64,000 bases of DNA from Eremophila alpestris peregrina (taxonomy: Eukaryota; Chordata; Aves; Passeriformes; Alaudidae), in assembly GCA_009792885.1 (NCBI GenBank), contig WMCF01000018.1, positions 3,114,031 to 3,178,030 of the forward strand. The letters run 5' to 3'. Below are positions 25,201 through 38,376 of the stretch, piece by piece. How positions within the stretch are numbered: position 1 is the stretch's first letter; the number at the start of each line of letters is the position of its first letter. The notes beneath the pieces are model-generated. The model ran no database searches. It was not told the origin of the DNA and was given only the letters and a program-made list of their open reading frames with translations. The translations under genes and the position numbers were made by a program.

Positions 25201-27835
25201 TTTGATCCTGGTATGATTAACATTAAAAATAGTCTATAAAAATGGTACAGTGAAAGTTTTTATTGCAGCTCAGTGAAAAATACATATATATGCACATATA
25301 CACGCAGGTGCCTCTGTATTTATTTCCTCACTCCCTTTTTATTTCAGGATTCTTTCCTCTATTGCAAAAGCTCAACAATAACAGTTGAAAGTGCCTGCAG
25401 CAATAGGAATAGGTCATTGACTGCAGAATGAGGAAAACTGAGACAATTTGGCAGCATCTCAGGTTCCACTTGAAGAGTTTAATTGCAACTTTGAAGTTTT
25501 ATATTGTTTAAAAAAAAAGTAGAAGTTTAATTGTTTAAACTGACTCCAAATCTGTTCAGCTTCACATCATCAAAACCCCATGCCTGAAACCCAAAATCTT
25601 GGAGTTGCAGTTAGGAGTTCATGCTGCAAAATGCTGGTTAATTCTAACCCAATGGTCTGGCCTGCTGCAGACCATACTGAGCTGTGTGAGCAGCAAAGCA
25701 TTTTTAAACTGGCTGAAGGCAAGTGATGGAATTACCTCTTCACAGTCATTTTTGCCTTGTCAATAAATGGCTTCCACTTGTTTGAAGTGGGGAGAATGGT
25801 TGTGACAGAACGGGTTTCTGCTCTGCCTGACTCCCACTGGCTTGTGTCCTGGAGAGAGCTGAGCAGAGTGAGCCAGAAGCACAGAAAGAAGCAGCACCCT
25901 TCCTGCAGTGGCTCACTTGAGAGGCCAGGCTAAGTGAATTTCTGTTACATGGGGAGATAGAAAAAGGTGGTCAGCGTGGTGCTTGCAAAGATGTGCACGG
26001 GAAGTGCTTGAGCAGGCAGAAGGGAGGGGTGTGTATAAATACATTATCTTATTCTTCTGGAGACTGGAAATAGAAAATGGGATTGAGCTGTGAGTGATAA
26101 TCTTGCTTTGGATAGTAGAGGATTGCACCTTTATGGGGAATTTAATAAAATATACAAAAACAGAAGGAAAAAAACTAAGGGGAATAAAGGTCATTAAAAT
26201 GGAATTTGGAGTAATGTGTAGGCTGTCTTTGTAGGGTTTGAAGAACTTTGAATGTGGTATAATAATTTGTGATTAAAACTGTTAGAAACCTGTGTTCAAA
26301 ATTTCACAGTTAATAGGTGTTAACTTTGAGTTAAGTACTATATTAGGTTTGCACACAGCTTATCAGAATTGGTTACTGCCTGGACATTGCAATATGTGGT
26401 ACTAGGCAAATACTACAGCTGTTCTTAGAAGTATCTACCATCATTTTGTTGTAGATCCCCTGTAGATATCGTATGTGTTTTGCTGGTGATAAATGCAGTG
26501 TATGGAACTTAAGTGCAGTGTTTTAGCAGGATTTCAAGCAGTTTAACAATTTACAAGATCATCAGAGTTTTTCTGCTGTTCCTGTTTAATTCTTTTTCTT
26601 ATACAATGTCCGTAATTGTGGATCTGAGCATATTCTAAGTGACATGGCTAACATCTGTCATGTGTGATTCTCCTTTCTGCTCCCTGGGAGGAAAATTATG
26701 TAAGGATTTTTCAAAGTTTTTTCTAATGTTTTTATTTTCATTTTATGTCTGCATTAAACACAATTATTTCACAGTATTCACATATACAGCCTTGTTTATG
26801 TAAGATTGCTTGCTTATAATAAATCACAAATAATGGCTTCTCATCCAGCAGGGAATGGACAGGCTATCCCATTGTGAACACTCTTATTTTGCTAAGTGCA
26901 TTGGGTTGCATAGCTTACAAATCATGATGCACCAAAGTGCATTTAATCACCTACAGCATGAAACCATTATTATTTTAATCCTGCAGTTTGATTTATGTGT
27001 TAGTTGCCTCCAGATTTGTATCCTAAGTGCTGTGGTATTTTCACTGGAACAGAGCTCCTCAGGCTCTCTATGGGGTGAGTTAATTGGGGAAGTGCTTTAA
27101 AAAAATGAAATAGAGTATATTTAATCAGCTGTAATAAACATTTGCCTGACAATTAAGACTTTATACATCTATCTCCCTTTTTGCTGCTATTTACTTTCTG
27201 ACTGTTTTGGCTAATTGTGGCTTTGACTTGCAACCATTGCTTGTGGTGACTGGTTCATACTCACCAAAGAAACATATTTTCATTGTTACATCCGACATGA
27301 GTAATTGTTTCAGGCTTGTACCTGATCATTACAGAAGGCAGTGGTGTCATCCATATGGTTTCAAGGCTCCTCTGTGGGAGTTAGTGCACAGTAAGCTGTG
27401 CTGAGAATTTGCTCACTCTGTGCTGTAGCTGTTCAGGTGCTTTCATACCTGCAAAGCAGTGTAGGTACCTTGCATGAAGGCACTGGTGGCTCAGGAGTAC
27501 CCACACAGAGAACAGGGGAAGAATGGCTGAGCCACTGCCACCTTGGACTGCAGCTTACTGCAGATTAGCTTGCCCATGTGGACCAGCACCTGGTGAGGTA
27601 CCCAAATGGATGAGAATTTTAGCCCATCACCACACTAGTGAGCATAAATGCCTTTATGCATACAGATATGTGTTCCTTCTCTGTTTTCTATATAAATATA
27701 CTTGGTTAGTGCAAAAGCAATTATAATGTTGCACATAGATAGTGTCCTGTTCTTTTTATTATAAATGGTGTATAAGAAGCTTAATGGGGAAAAAATAGTC
27801 ATGTAATATTTCTATCATATTTTGTGTTTTTGCAG
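22235..27835 (+). other. CCNY: CCNY intron, 5.6 kb
   Basis: The intron runs from GTAGGT to TTTTTGCAG. Much of it is AT-rich unique sequence. Two stretches, about 24690-24860 and 26680-27140, read like constrained non-coding DNA: they are free of obvious repeats and carry short homeodomain and octamer-like words. No recent CR1 was recognised. Short open frames such as 23892-24125 and 27523-27726 have no family features and are taken as chance. Confidence 0.9.
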
Positions 27836-27870
27836 TGAGAGAAAAACGCAAGAGTCTCTATATAAACCAC
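27836..27870 (+). CDS. CCNY: CCNY 35-bp micro-exon, residues 77-88
   Basis: This is a 35-base exon between TTTTTGCAG and GTAAGTG. It completes Val77 and encodes REKRKSLYINH, ending in phase 0. The basic REKRK cluster and following Ser are shared with human CCNY, where I recall Phe in place of Tyr85. The paralogue CCNYL1 diverges in the segment after RKS, so this exon helps the CCNY assignment. Exons this short usually need strong splice sites or intronic enhancers. Both sites here are near consensus. Skipping would shift the frame. Confidence 0.96.
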
Positions 27871-30800
27871 GTAAGTGAAAATGCCTCGCTATGCAGCTTT
27901 CTCTTGTTGTCTCTATTATACAGTAAATGGGAGTTCTCATACGTGATTTCCACATTGCTGAGAGGGTGCTGGTGCTTCACATGTTTGTTCTGCATCAGGG
28001 TCCTGAAGTTTAGGCCTTGATGTTGAGTTAGTGGAACAAATCTTGGTTTGAAGACAGTATTATGCTCACAACCAGTGTACATTGGTAACTGGTACCTGGG
28101 AAAAAGAGCTGCACACATTGGTATGATTTTTAAAATTACTACAGAAACTCTTGAAACTTTAGATTACATTTGTATGCGAGTTTGCATTGGCAGGGAGCTA
28201 CAGCATTGGATATTTGCACAGTTGTTCTGAAGTGTTGATGCAAGGTAGATGTGGACTGACGTGCTACATGCTGAGTACAAAATGGGGGTTTGATATGCTT
28301 ATATACCCTGGGCATTCTTCAGTTCAATTCTGTTTTGTTGACTCAAATTCTTAGTGAAGCTGAGAGCAAATACCCTGCTGTAGCCTGCTGTGGGTACAGG
28401 ACCAGGCTCTTCACCTCAGTTATTATTGCTTGTATTGCTGAAGCACCTGGCACCAGTGTGGTTCCAAGTATGTGAAGCCTTGTGCTGAAATATGGGGAGT
28501 CATGGCTCAGTAAAATTGAGAAGGGAAAGAAGTAATTGTCTACCAAACACAATTTGCCTTTAAAGTGAATGGAGAGAGGCTCTCAAGCTTTTCTCTGTCT
28601 GGAAATATAAGCTGTCATTTCATTTTTATGACACTGCTGAAACAAACAGGTGTGGTTTATACCCACTTCATCTTTTAGTGCTGAGGTGAACAGTTGTCCA
28701 GCTCCAGATAAACTGGGGCACAAATGCAGGTGGATTCAGCTGAGGGGGTCCTAATTGTGATTTACTCCAGGGCTTGCATCTGCAGAAAGGGAGGGAGCCA
28801 CGAGGGCAGGAATGAACTGCTGTGTGGGGTGAGAGGGCAGGACTGCTTCATTTGTTGATAGAACTGGTTGGTGTTGAAGATTTCTAAAACTACATGCTTT
28901 CCAAAGCAAGCTGAGATTTTCAGTCTCCCAAGAGTTAAGATTCTGAGAAGTCATGAGATACTGTGAGGCTTACAAAACCCCTCAAGTTGTCCTCACTAGG
29001 TCAGCAGATGTTCTTGGTCCTCATCTTCTATTCCCCTGTAAAGCATTCCCATTGTTTATAGTGCATGTGAGGGTAGTTTGCAGAGCAGTTGTTTTGTTAA
29101 AAAATTACTTGGAAGGCCAGTGTACTGGGTTCCTGTAAACTTAATAATGTGTACTCAGTACCAGCCATTTCATATGTAAAGATGGTGTTGTGAGTTCTGA
29201 TTCCTCCAGCAGATTAACAAAGATGACTACTAGAGATGCTGCTGGAAGCACACTGTTGTAAACTCTGGTATAAAGTGTTTTTAGGTTAGGCTGACATACT
29301 GCAGAAAAGGGAAGGGTAATCATATCACTGAGGAGCTCAGTGTAGCAGCATATGCAGTTGGATGTGCTAAATGCTGTACCTCTTCTTAATTTGTATTGTT
29401 TCTTCCCCCCCAAGTACCATTCAAAGTATTTGCTGAGGTTGCAGTAGTGTAAACTTCCCTCAGTGGTTTACTGCTACCTTAAGTCTGACTTTTGTGTGCT
29501 TATAAAGTACTTCTTCTGAATGACAAAGCTGAAAATAACCTTTATGAAGCTGAAGTCCTTACCATGGCTGTGTCTTTACAAGTCAGTTAAGTTTTTTAGT
29601 CAGTACTCGTTGATAAACTGTGTTTTCAAACATGTACTGTAATATTTAAGTTGTTCCTTTGTTCCTTAAGTTGTTCCTGTGAGTATTCATTCAGCACCTC
29701 CTAAATCTTCAGCATACAAACTGGTGATCATTTTTGAAGGGGTAGCTGTGGCTTGTAACTGGAAACTGTGTTTAGGATTTCAGACTGCAGGGAGCCATTG
29801 TGGTTTTCCTAGACCACCTTGTTGGAAGAAATTTAAGGAATTAATTGAATTTAGCAGTTGTATGTGACAAATGATGGGTTTTATTTACATGGTACAATGT
29901 TTTATGATATACCCTATTGACTGATCAGTTCTTTTCCACTGTTTCTCAGCCTGTGCTAACAGGAGCTATTGCTGCTCATCTGTTTCCCTGTTGATGTGAA
30001 GTGCTGGGTCCTCACATTTGCTCTGGAGGAAACATTCCAGAGAACATAAATTCTGTAGTGTTATTTTGTCTTTTTTTAAAAGAACTCATCATCATAATGC
30101 AGCACGTTTTTCTTTTGTGGTTTTTCCATGATATCATCTTTGTTGTTGTTGTTTTTCGTGCTTATTCTCCTTTTGTGATAAATAACCAAAATGAGCAACA
30201 AAATATTTTTATCTTTTTGTGCAGTATCTGCATAACTGGTTATTTTGCAGGCAGAATTGAATTTCTCACCAGTGATATGGGGGTCTTGTTAGAAAGCAAA
30301 GTGTCAAAGCTGTGCTTTTTGTTTTTTAACTGCTTGCCAAATTCTGTGTATTAACAGATGAGAATAGTAATTATAAAAATGCAGTTCTTAAATATTACTT
30401 ATGAAAAAAAAATAATAGTGACTCCTTCTCATTTAAAAATGCACTTTGTTAGCATGACCACACCACTGTTCTTTTCCTTTCTCACCTGCTTTTGTCGGCA
30501 GAGTATTTTATTTGGCTGAATAGTTTCCTGTGATCCCCAGCAACAAATGGCAGGTTGTGCTTTGATTTGGTACCCTTTGTCAAGGGCTGACAGTTGCCCT
30601 GTTTCAGGCTCACCTTGTCAGTAGGTGTGAGGGAAGAAGCCAGCAGCTGTTCTTTTTTTTGGGGTGGGGAAAGAATGAAAGGAGGGAGTGACAGAGTGCT
30701 ATGGAGGAGCTGTCATCTCTCAGTCTTCCCACAGAGCCCCAGCAGACAGATGGCAGGTTGGGAATGGTGCTGGAAGCTCCCTATCTCCAATATACCTGAC

Positions 30801-32221
30801 CTGTTTGCTTTCTTCCAGCCTGTTTTAATTCTTCAGCAGTTGCAGCAAATTCTGCTTTTTCCCCCCATTGCCCTTGCAGGCCTCCTTTTTTTGTTTTTTT
30901 GTTATTGTATGCTGCCTTGGTGTGCACATGTCTTTTAATCTGCTTAGTCAAGCTGCTGAGAGGGATAAAGATGCAGACTGAGATAGGGGTGTTTCCTTTC
31001 TCAGAGAAGAGAGATTGCATCAGTATCTCTGCCTGTACAAGGGAAGCAAACAGGAAGACAGACACGTTTTGTGTTTTTAGAGGAGGTGGTGGAGAAAGAG
31101 AGAATCTTTTATTACTGTTGTTCTTTTTACTGGGTTCTTTTGTAGAGGAAAGGAGGAGGGTGGGGGGAGTGAGGAAAAGAAGGTTGTTTTCTCTTACATG
31201 TTTTTCTGGAAGTTTTCCCTTTCAGACAAGGAGAAAATGCTGTTAGCCCAAGTAATTCCTTCTCTTCTAGGCAGATACACTCTTAAAATGAATCTGTGTT
31301 TATGAGCAGTTATACCCCTTAAAAATAAAGACTATTTTTTATGTACTGGTATATTTCTGAAGGGAGGTAAAGGGTAGGATAAGGCAAAGAAAATAAATGG
31401 AAATAATGTCTCATTTTTGCATATTTTTTATTCTGGAGACTCTTTGCCAGCCTTGTAGCAACAGCATTCTTTCACTGTGTTTTTTAGGGGTCTAGACACA
31501 GCTTCCACAGTCTGCTACCTGGCAACTGGATGTTCAAATGCCAGCAAACTAATACTGTTTCTATCATTCCAAGTACAAAAGTTATCATCTGTGTGTAGAC
31601 CAGAATTTTTTTTCCATCATTTTGGGGAGAGGTTACTGGGTAACATTCATGTCACAGCCCTGGTCCATGTAAGTGACTCTGGTTTTTCACATCAGGGGAA
31701 GCTTCTCCCCAGACACAGTACTGGGGACTTGCAGAGAACAGAGGGGCCTTTTGCTGTGTATGGTGTGGCAGGACTAATTCCTGTGAGCCTTCTTGCATGC
31801 TTGGAATGATGTGTGGCACTTATTCCTATGTAGCCCCCAAATTTTCTTGTCAGATTGAAGAAAGAGGCTGTTCTGCTTCCCTGTTGTAAAACTAGTGGAC
31901 ATGTGACTGAAAATCAAACACTCAACTAGTGATTAATGGGTAAATAAGATACATGCTGAAATGGGAACATAGTCTGAAAAGTAGTTTATGCACAACATAA
32001 ACATGAAATGTTTTCAAGTGGACTGCCTGAGGCTGACTATTGTAAAGACTTAAAATTGCTGTCCAAACTCCTTAAGATATTTTAATTGACATTCCTTTCT
32101 TGAAGAGAAGAGCAAGATAAACTGGAAGGTAGATTAGAGGCTTCTCAGGTGCTCTTGAAGTTCTCCTAGAGATTGCTTAACCTGGTCTTTGCTCCTCTCC
32201 ATTGCAAAACCACAAAAAAAA

Positions 32222-32470
32222 CCAGTCTAGAGGGGCCCTTTATAGGCCACCTGGTCCATTTAGCAGATTCCCTACACTGATGCCATTCCTAATAGGTGCA
32301 GCTTAAGATTCTATCCAGGCATCTAGTAAGTTAAAATTAACAGGTTTTCTTTAATGGCTTACCTAAACTTACTGTTGGAAATGTGTTCTTCTAAAGTCTT
32401 TTGGTTAGCTTCTTTTGCTGTCCTCTAGGATGAAGAATTTTACCTCTCCTGTCAGCCTCAAGGCACTAGG
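32222..32470 (-). mobile_element. Probable ancient CR1-like fragment, minus strand
   Basis: It starts with 'aggccacctggtccatttag' (32244 on), followed by a 'gattccctacactgatgcca' block and later 'ggatgaagaattttacctct'. These parallel the reverse complement of old CR1 3' regions in order, but similarity is low and indels are frequent. Chance resemblance or a different LINE family is possible. Confidence 0.4.
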
Positions 32471-34849
32471 TTATATGAAGTGATAAACTTTTTTACAGGG
32501 AGAAACAAAAGCTAAGTTTTGAGTTAGAATGAGAACATACAGGAGAATTCTTTTACAAGAGGCTATGTAATACTTGCTTTGCTGGGAATGTAATAAAGTC
32601 CCTCTGGTGAAATTGCACAACAGGAGCAATTACATGCTCTGTAAATATAAGCCTTTGAGCTGATTTTAACATTCAAAGAAATATTTAGTCTTTCACGTTT
32701 GTAAAGCAGGGTGTTTTGTCAGTGGTTAAATAGGGCCTGCAGAGGAGTTTAGGGGTGATTGCTGAGCCCCTCAGGAGTTCTGTGGTTTGCTGACATAATT
32801 TTCTATAGTTGACATGAGTAAGGACAAACTTTCTAAGCCAAAAACTTGCAAATACAGTTCTAGTCTAAGCTAGGCTAGTTTTGGACATTATCAAACATTG
32901 GTGAAACTTATAAACTGAGGACAAAGTTGAATCATGAGGATCAAGGGGTATTACTTAATAGTAGTTGGACTGGAATTTTTTTAATTGTAGTTGTTGGCAG
33001 AGGAAGATGAACATACAGTGGTGCAGTTTCCTATTATTTTTGTTCTGGTGAATATATCTGCACCAAAGGTAGACAATTTTGCTGTATTGACATTATGCAA
33101 GATGAAAATAAGTGCAGAGCTTTGCAGAGCCATGCAGAGAATCATATTGCATGGTTTGCTTGATTTTGGAAGCACTTTGTTGACCTGTAAAATCATGTTC
33201 CTTCTGTGAAAAATGCTGTCAAAACTAAATCATGTCCTGAAGCAACAGAAGATCCTCAAGATAGCAACAGCCCTTTTCCAAGTCAGAAGCAGTCCTGGTA
33301 TTTTTGCTTACTGTTGTAATTTGGCTTCATGTGCACTTTTATGTGCCAGTTTTGCCTTTTAGCATCTTGGCAGGCCTCTGCTGCCTGGAAGCTAATGGGC
33401 ATGTCTGCACAGACTGGTGCAAGCAAGCCTCAGTTTTTCCATGGGGGAAAATATTATTTAATGGACCTTTTAAAATCATGCACTAACTTACACCTGGTTT
33501 GCAGAAAGAAGAGGCACTACTGTCATTATTTAGTACAGAAGCTCCAAATTATCTTTTGATGGACAAGTGCAAAAGAGCCCTGGAAGAGGCTGAAGCTGCT
33601 TTGCCAAACTGGAAGCTGACTGGCTGAGGGCCAGCAGTGGTACAAAAGCTGTATAGCTTCATTAGGGGAGTGTTGTGCCCAAACAAACAAACCCTGCTGA
33701 GCATCAGGGCAGAGAGCCACCCTAGTGCTACTGAAGAGGCCAGAGCTGGCCACTCTGGTCAGTTCTAAGTCTGGGGTTTGGGCAATGTGCACCATCTGTT
33801 AGATGTTTCTACACCTCTGAAGTTCCCTACTTTAACAAAAGAAATAGTAACATTTCTTCTTTCCCCACAAATTTAGATTTAATTTCTAAGTGGTGCTTCC
33901 TGAGGGAAATTAACTCTTTTGTACTTCTTCATTGTGAAAAAAATTAGGAATTAATGGTGATTCCTGTCGAAGCAGGTACCTAGAAACAGTTCTGCAGTGT
34001 TTGTATGGTTTTGATGGCAAACCAAGCTATTAGATTTCTGATAAAATGTTTTTATGTAAACTTCAAGTAAAAACCTGTAGTTCAAACATCTGAAAACACA
34101 CAGGATTTGGAAAATTGGAAAGTGTCAGGATGAAGCTGGAAGAAAACAAAGCAGTGATATTTGCTTAGTACTTGCTGTGCAAGAGGAAAAAGCTGCTTGT
34201 CTTAAGAGCTAGGAACACCTGCATTATTAGAAATTGAACCTTAATCTCTTAGGGCTTTTTTGTAACACATTCAAAAAACTTAGCAAGTTATAAAGCAGAG
34301 GTTTCTGTCCTACATCTTTTCCTGCTAAGAAAGAAATCCACAAAACACCTATTTTGTATTCCTTGTGACTTATAATGTCAGCATTTCTTAGTGAATGTCT
34401 TTGGTTGAAATGAGAAAAACAGCAACTGTTTCTGAAATAAAGAGCTACAAATCCTCTCCACCAAATGATAGAAGATTGGTCCAGAATTCATCTCAAGAGC
34501 TTGTTCAGTCTGGTTCCTTGTCCAGGAGCAGAAGCCTGCATCTAAGCTACTCCTGCCACATTCGATTTGTTTTATCTCTTTACAACTTTGTGATGGAGAT
34601 TCTGTCACTGCTCAAGTCATTTAAGCTATCCCTGCTATTAGAAAAAGGTGGTGGCTTGGGGTTTTTTGCTATTGGCTCTTCTCACACTTTCACATCCAAT
34701 CTTTATTTTCTGTAGTTTATTATAAGCCTGCTCCTTCTTAGTCCATCCACAAGTGTCATGAAGAATGATGTCCTCTTCTTTGGAACTCCCTTCAACATGA
34801 CTTTAGGGCCATTATTTTTGCTTTTGTTCCTGGAGAAAACCTTTCCAGC

Positions 34850-35345
34850 CTGCCAGCTTTCCCTTATAAATCAGGTTTTTCAAATCTCTGATCCATGTTG
34901 CTTCTGTCCTCCAGCCTCTCTGAAATAAATTCATCTTTCTTGAAATACAGTGTCCAAAACTGGACATAAAATTCCAGCTGAGCAGAGTGGATGGGTGCTC
35001 TACTCTCTTGCATACCTGGTACCTCTATAAATTCTGTTAATATATTGCATTTTTTAAAGAAAAATGTCCTCTGCAAGTTAATTTCAGCTGCAAATTCAAT
35101 AAAAAATACTTTGATAGTGGGATCAAAGTTATTGCTCAGTATTTTATGTGGAGTAGACTGGATCTGTGGAATGTCCCTTACTTCAGCCTTCCAATTTGAA
35201 AGTGATCCCTGGCTGAGCAGAGTATGATTTTCCAAGTAATTTTTACCTGCCATGTTTTCCTTGGTTTGCCCTTTGGGAATTTTATGTGAGATGAAGCTGG
35301 AAGTCTTGCTGAAGTTGAGAGGTGTGACATCTACGGAATCTCAGT
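34850..35345 (-). mobile_element. Ancient CR1-like LINE ORF2 fragment, minus strand
   Basis: The plus strand carries blocks characteristic of reverse-complemented old CR1 ORF2. These are 'tttcttgaaatacagtgtcc' (34937 on), 'aaaactggacataaaattcc' with 'agctga' following, 'agcagagtggatgggtgctc', and finally 'gtcttgctgaagttgaga' near 35303. They fall in the correct order and spacing. Frames are broken, so this is a dead copy. It may extend on either side beyond what I can recognise. Confidence 0.6.
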
Positions 35346-38275
35346 TTGGGGACAGAAATCGTAGTGCAGCTACTCAAAATACATGTAAAGTATGTAAAAT
35401 AGCAGAGGTTGTCAAGGCTTCACATGTGTCCTATGCCCATTTTTGCATATGGAGATTTACAAAGATGTGTACCAGTCTGTCCTTTTCCCCATGCCAGCAT
35501 TATGGTGGCATAGAACCTTAGAAGGATCTCATTAGAGAGTTTGGCTAATTTCTCCAAAAGCTCTATAGTCATTCTCAGCTCTTCTATTTTTTTACTTAAT
35601 TAGAGCTTCTTTGACTTGTCTATTGGGAGCATTTTTGTGGTCAGCTGTGTTGGATTTGAAATGCAAAGATGTTAAGTTCCTGTACAATTTTTGTCATGGA
35701 CTAATCCCATTGAAAAGGACACAGAAGGGAGTTTGTCTGTAGGACAGTGCTGAATGCTAAGCTGATGCTCAGTAACCTCTTTTGTCCTTTGCAAAGATGG
35801 AGAAGGTTCCTGTGAGGTATTTTATGGGGGCTCAGAAAAGTCTGTTTGACTGAACTGTGGGATTTCAGATGTCTCCCATCTTAGTCAAGATAAAATGTGA
35901 AACTTGGGGCATTGGAAAAGGCAGAAAATCTGTTCCCTGCTGTGTCACATGGCTGCAGTGGGACATCAGAGTAGAAGCTGGGAATGCTGATCTCCTGACA
36001 GGTCAGTTATTCACATGGCACAGGTGTGTGTATATTTACCCAAGGGTGTAGGTTTATACTTGGCACTACTCTTCTGACTGCCAAGTTGTTGTGAACAGAA
36101 AGTGAGGCATGAGACACCACATATTTTCCTGAGGTGTGAAAAGTTGCAAGCCTAACCAAGTGTGATGTGGGCTGAAAATCCAAGAAGCGTTCTGTGATGT
36201 GGTAGTTTCTGAAATAAGGTGCATTGCTCTAATTATTGACGTGTGTCAAATATTAGAGTGCTGTTTACCAGAAAATTTAAATCTGATAGTGGTGTTGCAG
36301 CAGAGTTATTTTCTGGTTTTTACTTGTGCTTCCCTTGAATGGTATATTTATCTTAGATTTTATCTAAACCTTTAAAGCATGCTGACACTTATTATGCAGA
36401 AAGAAAACTTTCCATGTGTTGGGTTTTTTTTAATAACAATGCTGAGATGTGTGTACATCTCCCTTTTCCCCCCCAGTCACTAGAGTCCCATTTTTGTTGT
36501 TTTTAAGTTGCTTTGCTTTACCATGGCTGTGGAAGGTGCTCAACAGACTAATGCAGATATTTAAACTAAAATGTGGTAGAATAAGAGCTTTGAATCACCA
36601 GTCCCCTAGTAATTCTCTCTGGATGCACAATGCTAGATAGTAAATTTTATGACATTGATATTCTCAGTGCTGCTAGTTTTTCTCTTTCTTGCCTAACATA
36701 TATAGCTGGGAAGGTAGATGGATTGTCAGCTTCCAAAGTATTACAGAGTACCTTTCCAAAGTCCTGAAGGATTTTTGAAAAGGGGTATTTTTCATTTTCT
36801 CAGTAAACCTTTTCACTTCCAAGAAAAGCAGTTAAGCCAACAATTTTATTGGTCAGGTGAAGGACCTGGATAGAATTTGTTGGTAAGCTTTCAAGTAATT
36901 TGAACATAATGTTTCTACAATTGTGGCAGCTTCAGAAAATGTTGGGGTTTTTTTTTTCAATTAACAGGAGACTTGGTGTGTTTTTTCCGCTCGTAGCTGT
37001 GAAATACAGAAAGATGACTTAGATGTGTGTAGGTTTTACCAGGAGTCTGTCTGTGTAATGAGAGCTGTTAAGAAGTCAGCTGCCTGTGGAGCATTGGTGA
37101 GCTGATGGGTGCTTGTAATAATATCTGTTTTGGAAATGGGGCAGGGGAAGATGTCCTAAGGTAGGAGTCACAGGGCTGTATCCTGGATACTCAGTTGCTC
37201 TGAGCTGGTAAATTCCTGTGAATTCCACTAATGATACTGACACTGGTCTCTCCACTGAAACACTGGAAACAACTTTAATTGTAAGGTGAATTAAAATTGC
37301 CATGTTGATATGCCAGCTGAATTTTAAACCTATTTTGTTGTAAGTTAAATGTGGAATTTGACTGATCTTCACTTTCCTGGCATAGGTTCTTGGCCAAGTT
37401 ATTTGCTAGTGTAGATAGAATAAGCAAAGATGGAATCAAAGAGGATTAAGGACTGTGCTAGCTATTACCTGATGTGATTGAAACTGTTCTCCTTAGCCTG
37501 CTGGAGTGCTGCCTACTCTAAACAGGTGATGAAAAAGGTCTCTCAGCAAAATTGTTTAGAAATAATGTTCTCAAATGCTAGTTTTTGGCTGAATTTTCCA
37601 GTGTTTTTCTATGGTAGTGCAGAAAATGGATTGAAATATATTGAAAACCTTTTCTATTGAGAGATGGTTCTTTTTATTTGCTTATACTCTTTTCTTCTGT
37701 CCTTTAATCTGTTTTCTTCCTTTCTGATAACAATCTATTATTGATGAATTATTTTTTCTGAATTGTCCTTATTAATTTAGTAGTTCTACTGTCAAGACCT
37801 CTTTCCCATACTTCGTTCTGCTAGGAACTTTTTTGAGGGATTTAAATTTTTTTTTTCTGCAAGCATGGTTTTATATCTGTTGCTAAACCAGTCTGCATTG
37901 CTAACACAATTTCTTTTTCACTCTTCCATTTACTCTTTTGAAATGAGGACACAAATATAGGTCTTACTCATCTTTGCTTTCTAAGTGTATGTATGTATTT
38001 GAGTAAGCCTGCAGAAACATCTTGCATGGTATTGGGGAAGGAGGAATGTAAGGGATTTGGGACTTGAAAGCATTAGCAAGTCTCAGGCAGGGATTTTTGT
38101 GACTTTTGCACTGTTAATTATTTCTGAACTTTCTGAACTGCTTCCAAATGTGATCACATTACTATGTGCATCATTGTGAGATACAGAAATCTGTCTTTTT
38201 AAAATTCTTACATCTCCCCCCAGAAATGCTTTGGTATTACATAATTGCTATTGTTCTTTTGCATGTTTTTCATAG

Positions 38276-38376
38276 CATCCTCCTGGGCAGTTGAGAAGGA
38301 AGTACAGTTCCTGCTCCACTATTTTCCTGGATGACAGCACGGTCAGTCAACCAAACCTCAAGTATACCATCAAATG
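38276..38376 (+). CDS. CCNY: CCNY coding exon, residues 89-122, Ser100 phospho/14-3-3 region
   Basis: This 101-bp exon encodes 33 full codons and the first two bases of Cys122. It opens with HPPGQLRRKYSSCSTIF, then runs LDDSTVSQPNLKYTIK. Ser100 is one of the two phosphoserines reported to mediate 14-3-3 binding and to promote cyclin Y-CDK14/CDK16 association (established for the mammalian protein, from memory). Relative to the human sequence I remember, Ile94-Ala95 is Leu-Arg here, making a continuous Arg-Arg-Lys stretch just before Tyr98-Ser99-Ser100. The donor is G|GTGGGT, a weaker form than the neighbouring GTAAGT-type sites. The acceptor is TTCATAG. Confidence 0.97.

Larger units (their letters stand above)
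27871..38275 (+). other. CCNY: CCNY intron, 10.4 kb, with two old CR1 remnants
   Basis: The intron runs from GTAAGTG to TTTTTCATAG. It contains two diverged minus-strand CR1-like segments (about 32222-32470 and 34850-35345), a purine-rich stretch near 31.0-31.2 kb, and a T-run near 36.95 kb. The rest is unique AT-rich sequence in which I recognise nothing. No conserved open frame, RNA gene or recent CR1 insertion was found. Confidence 0.88.
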
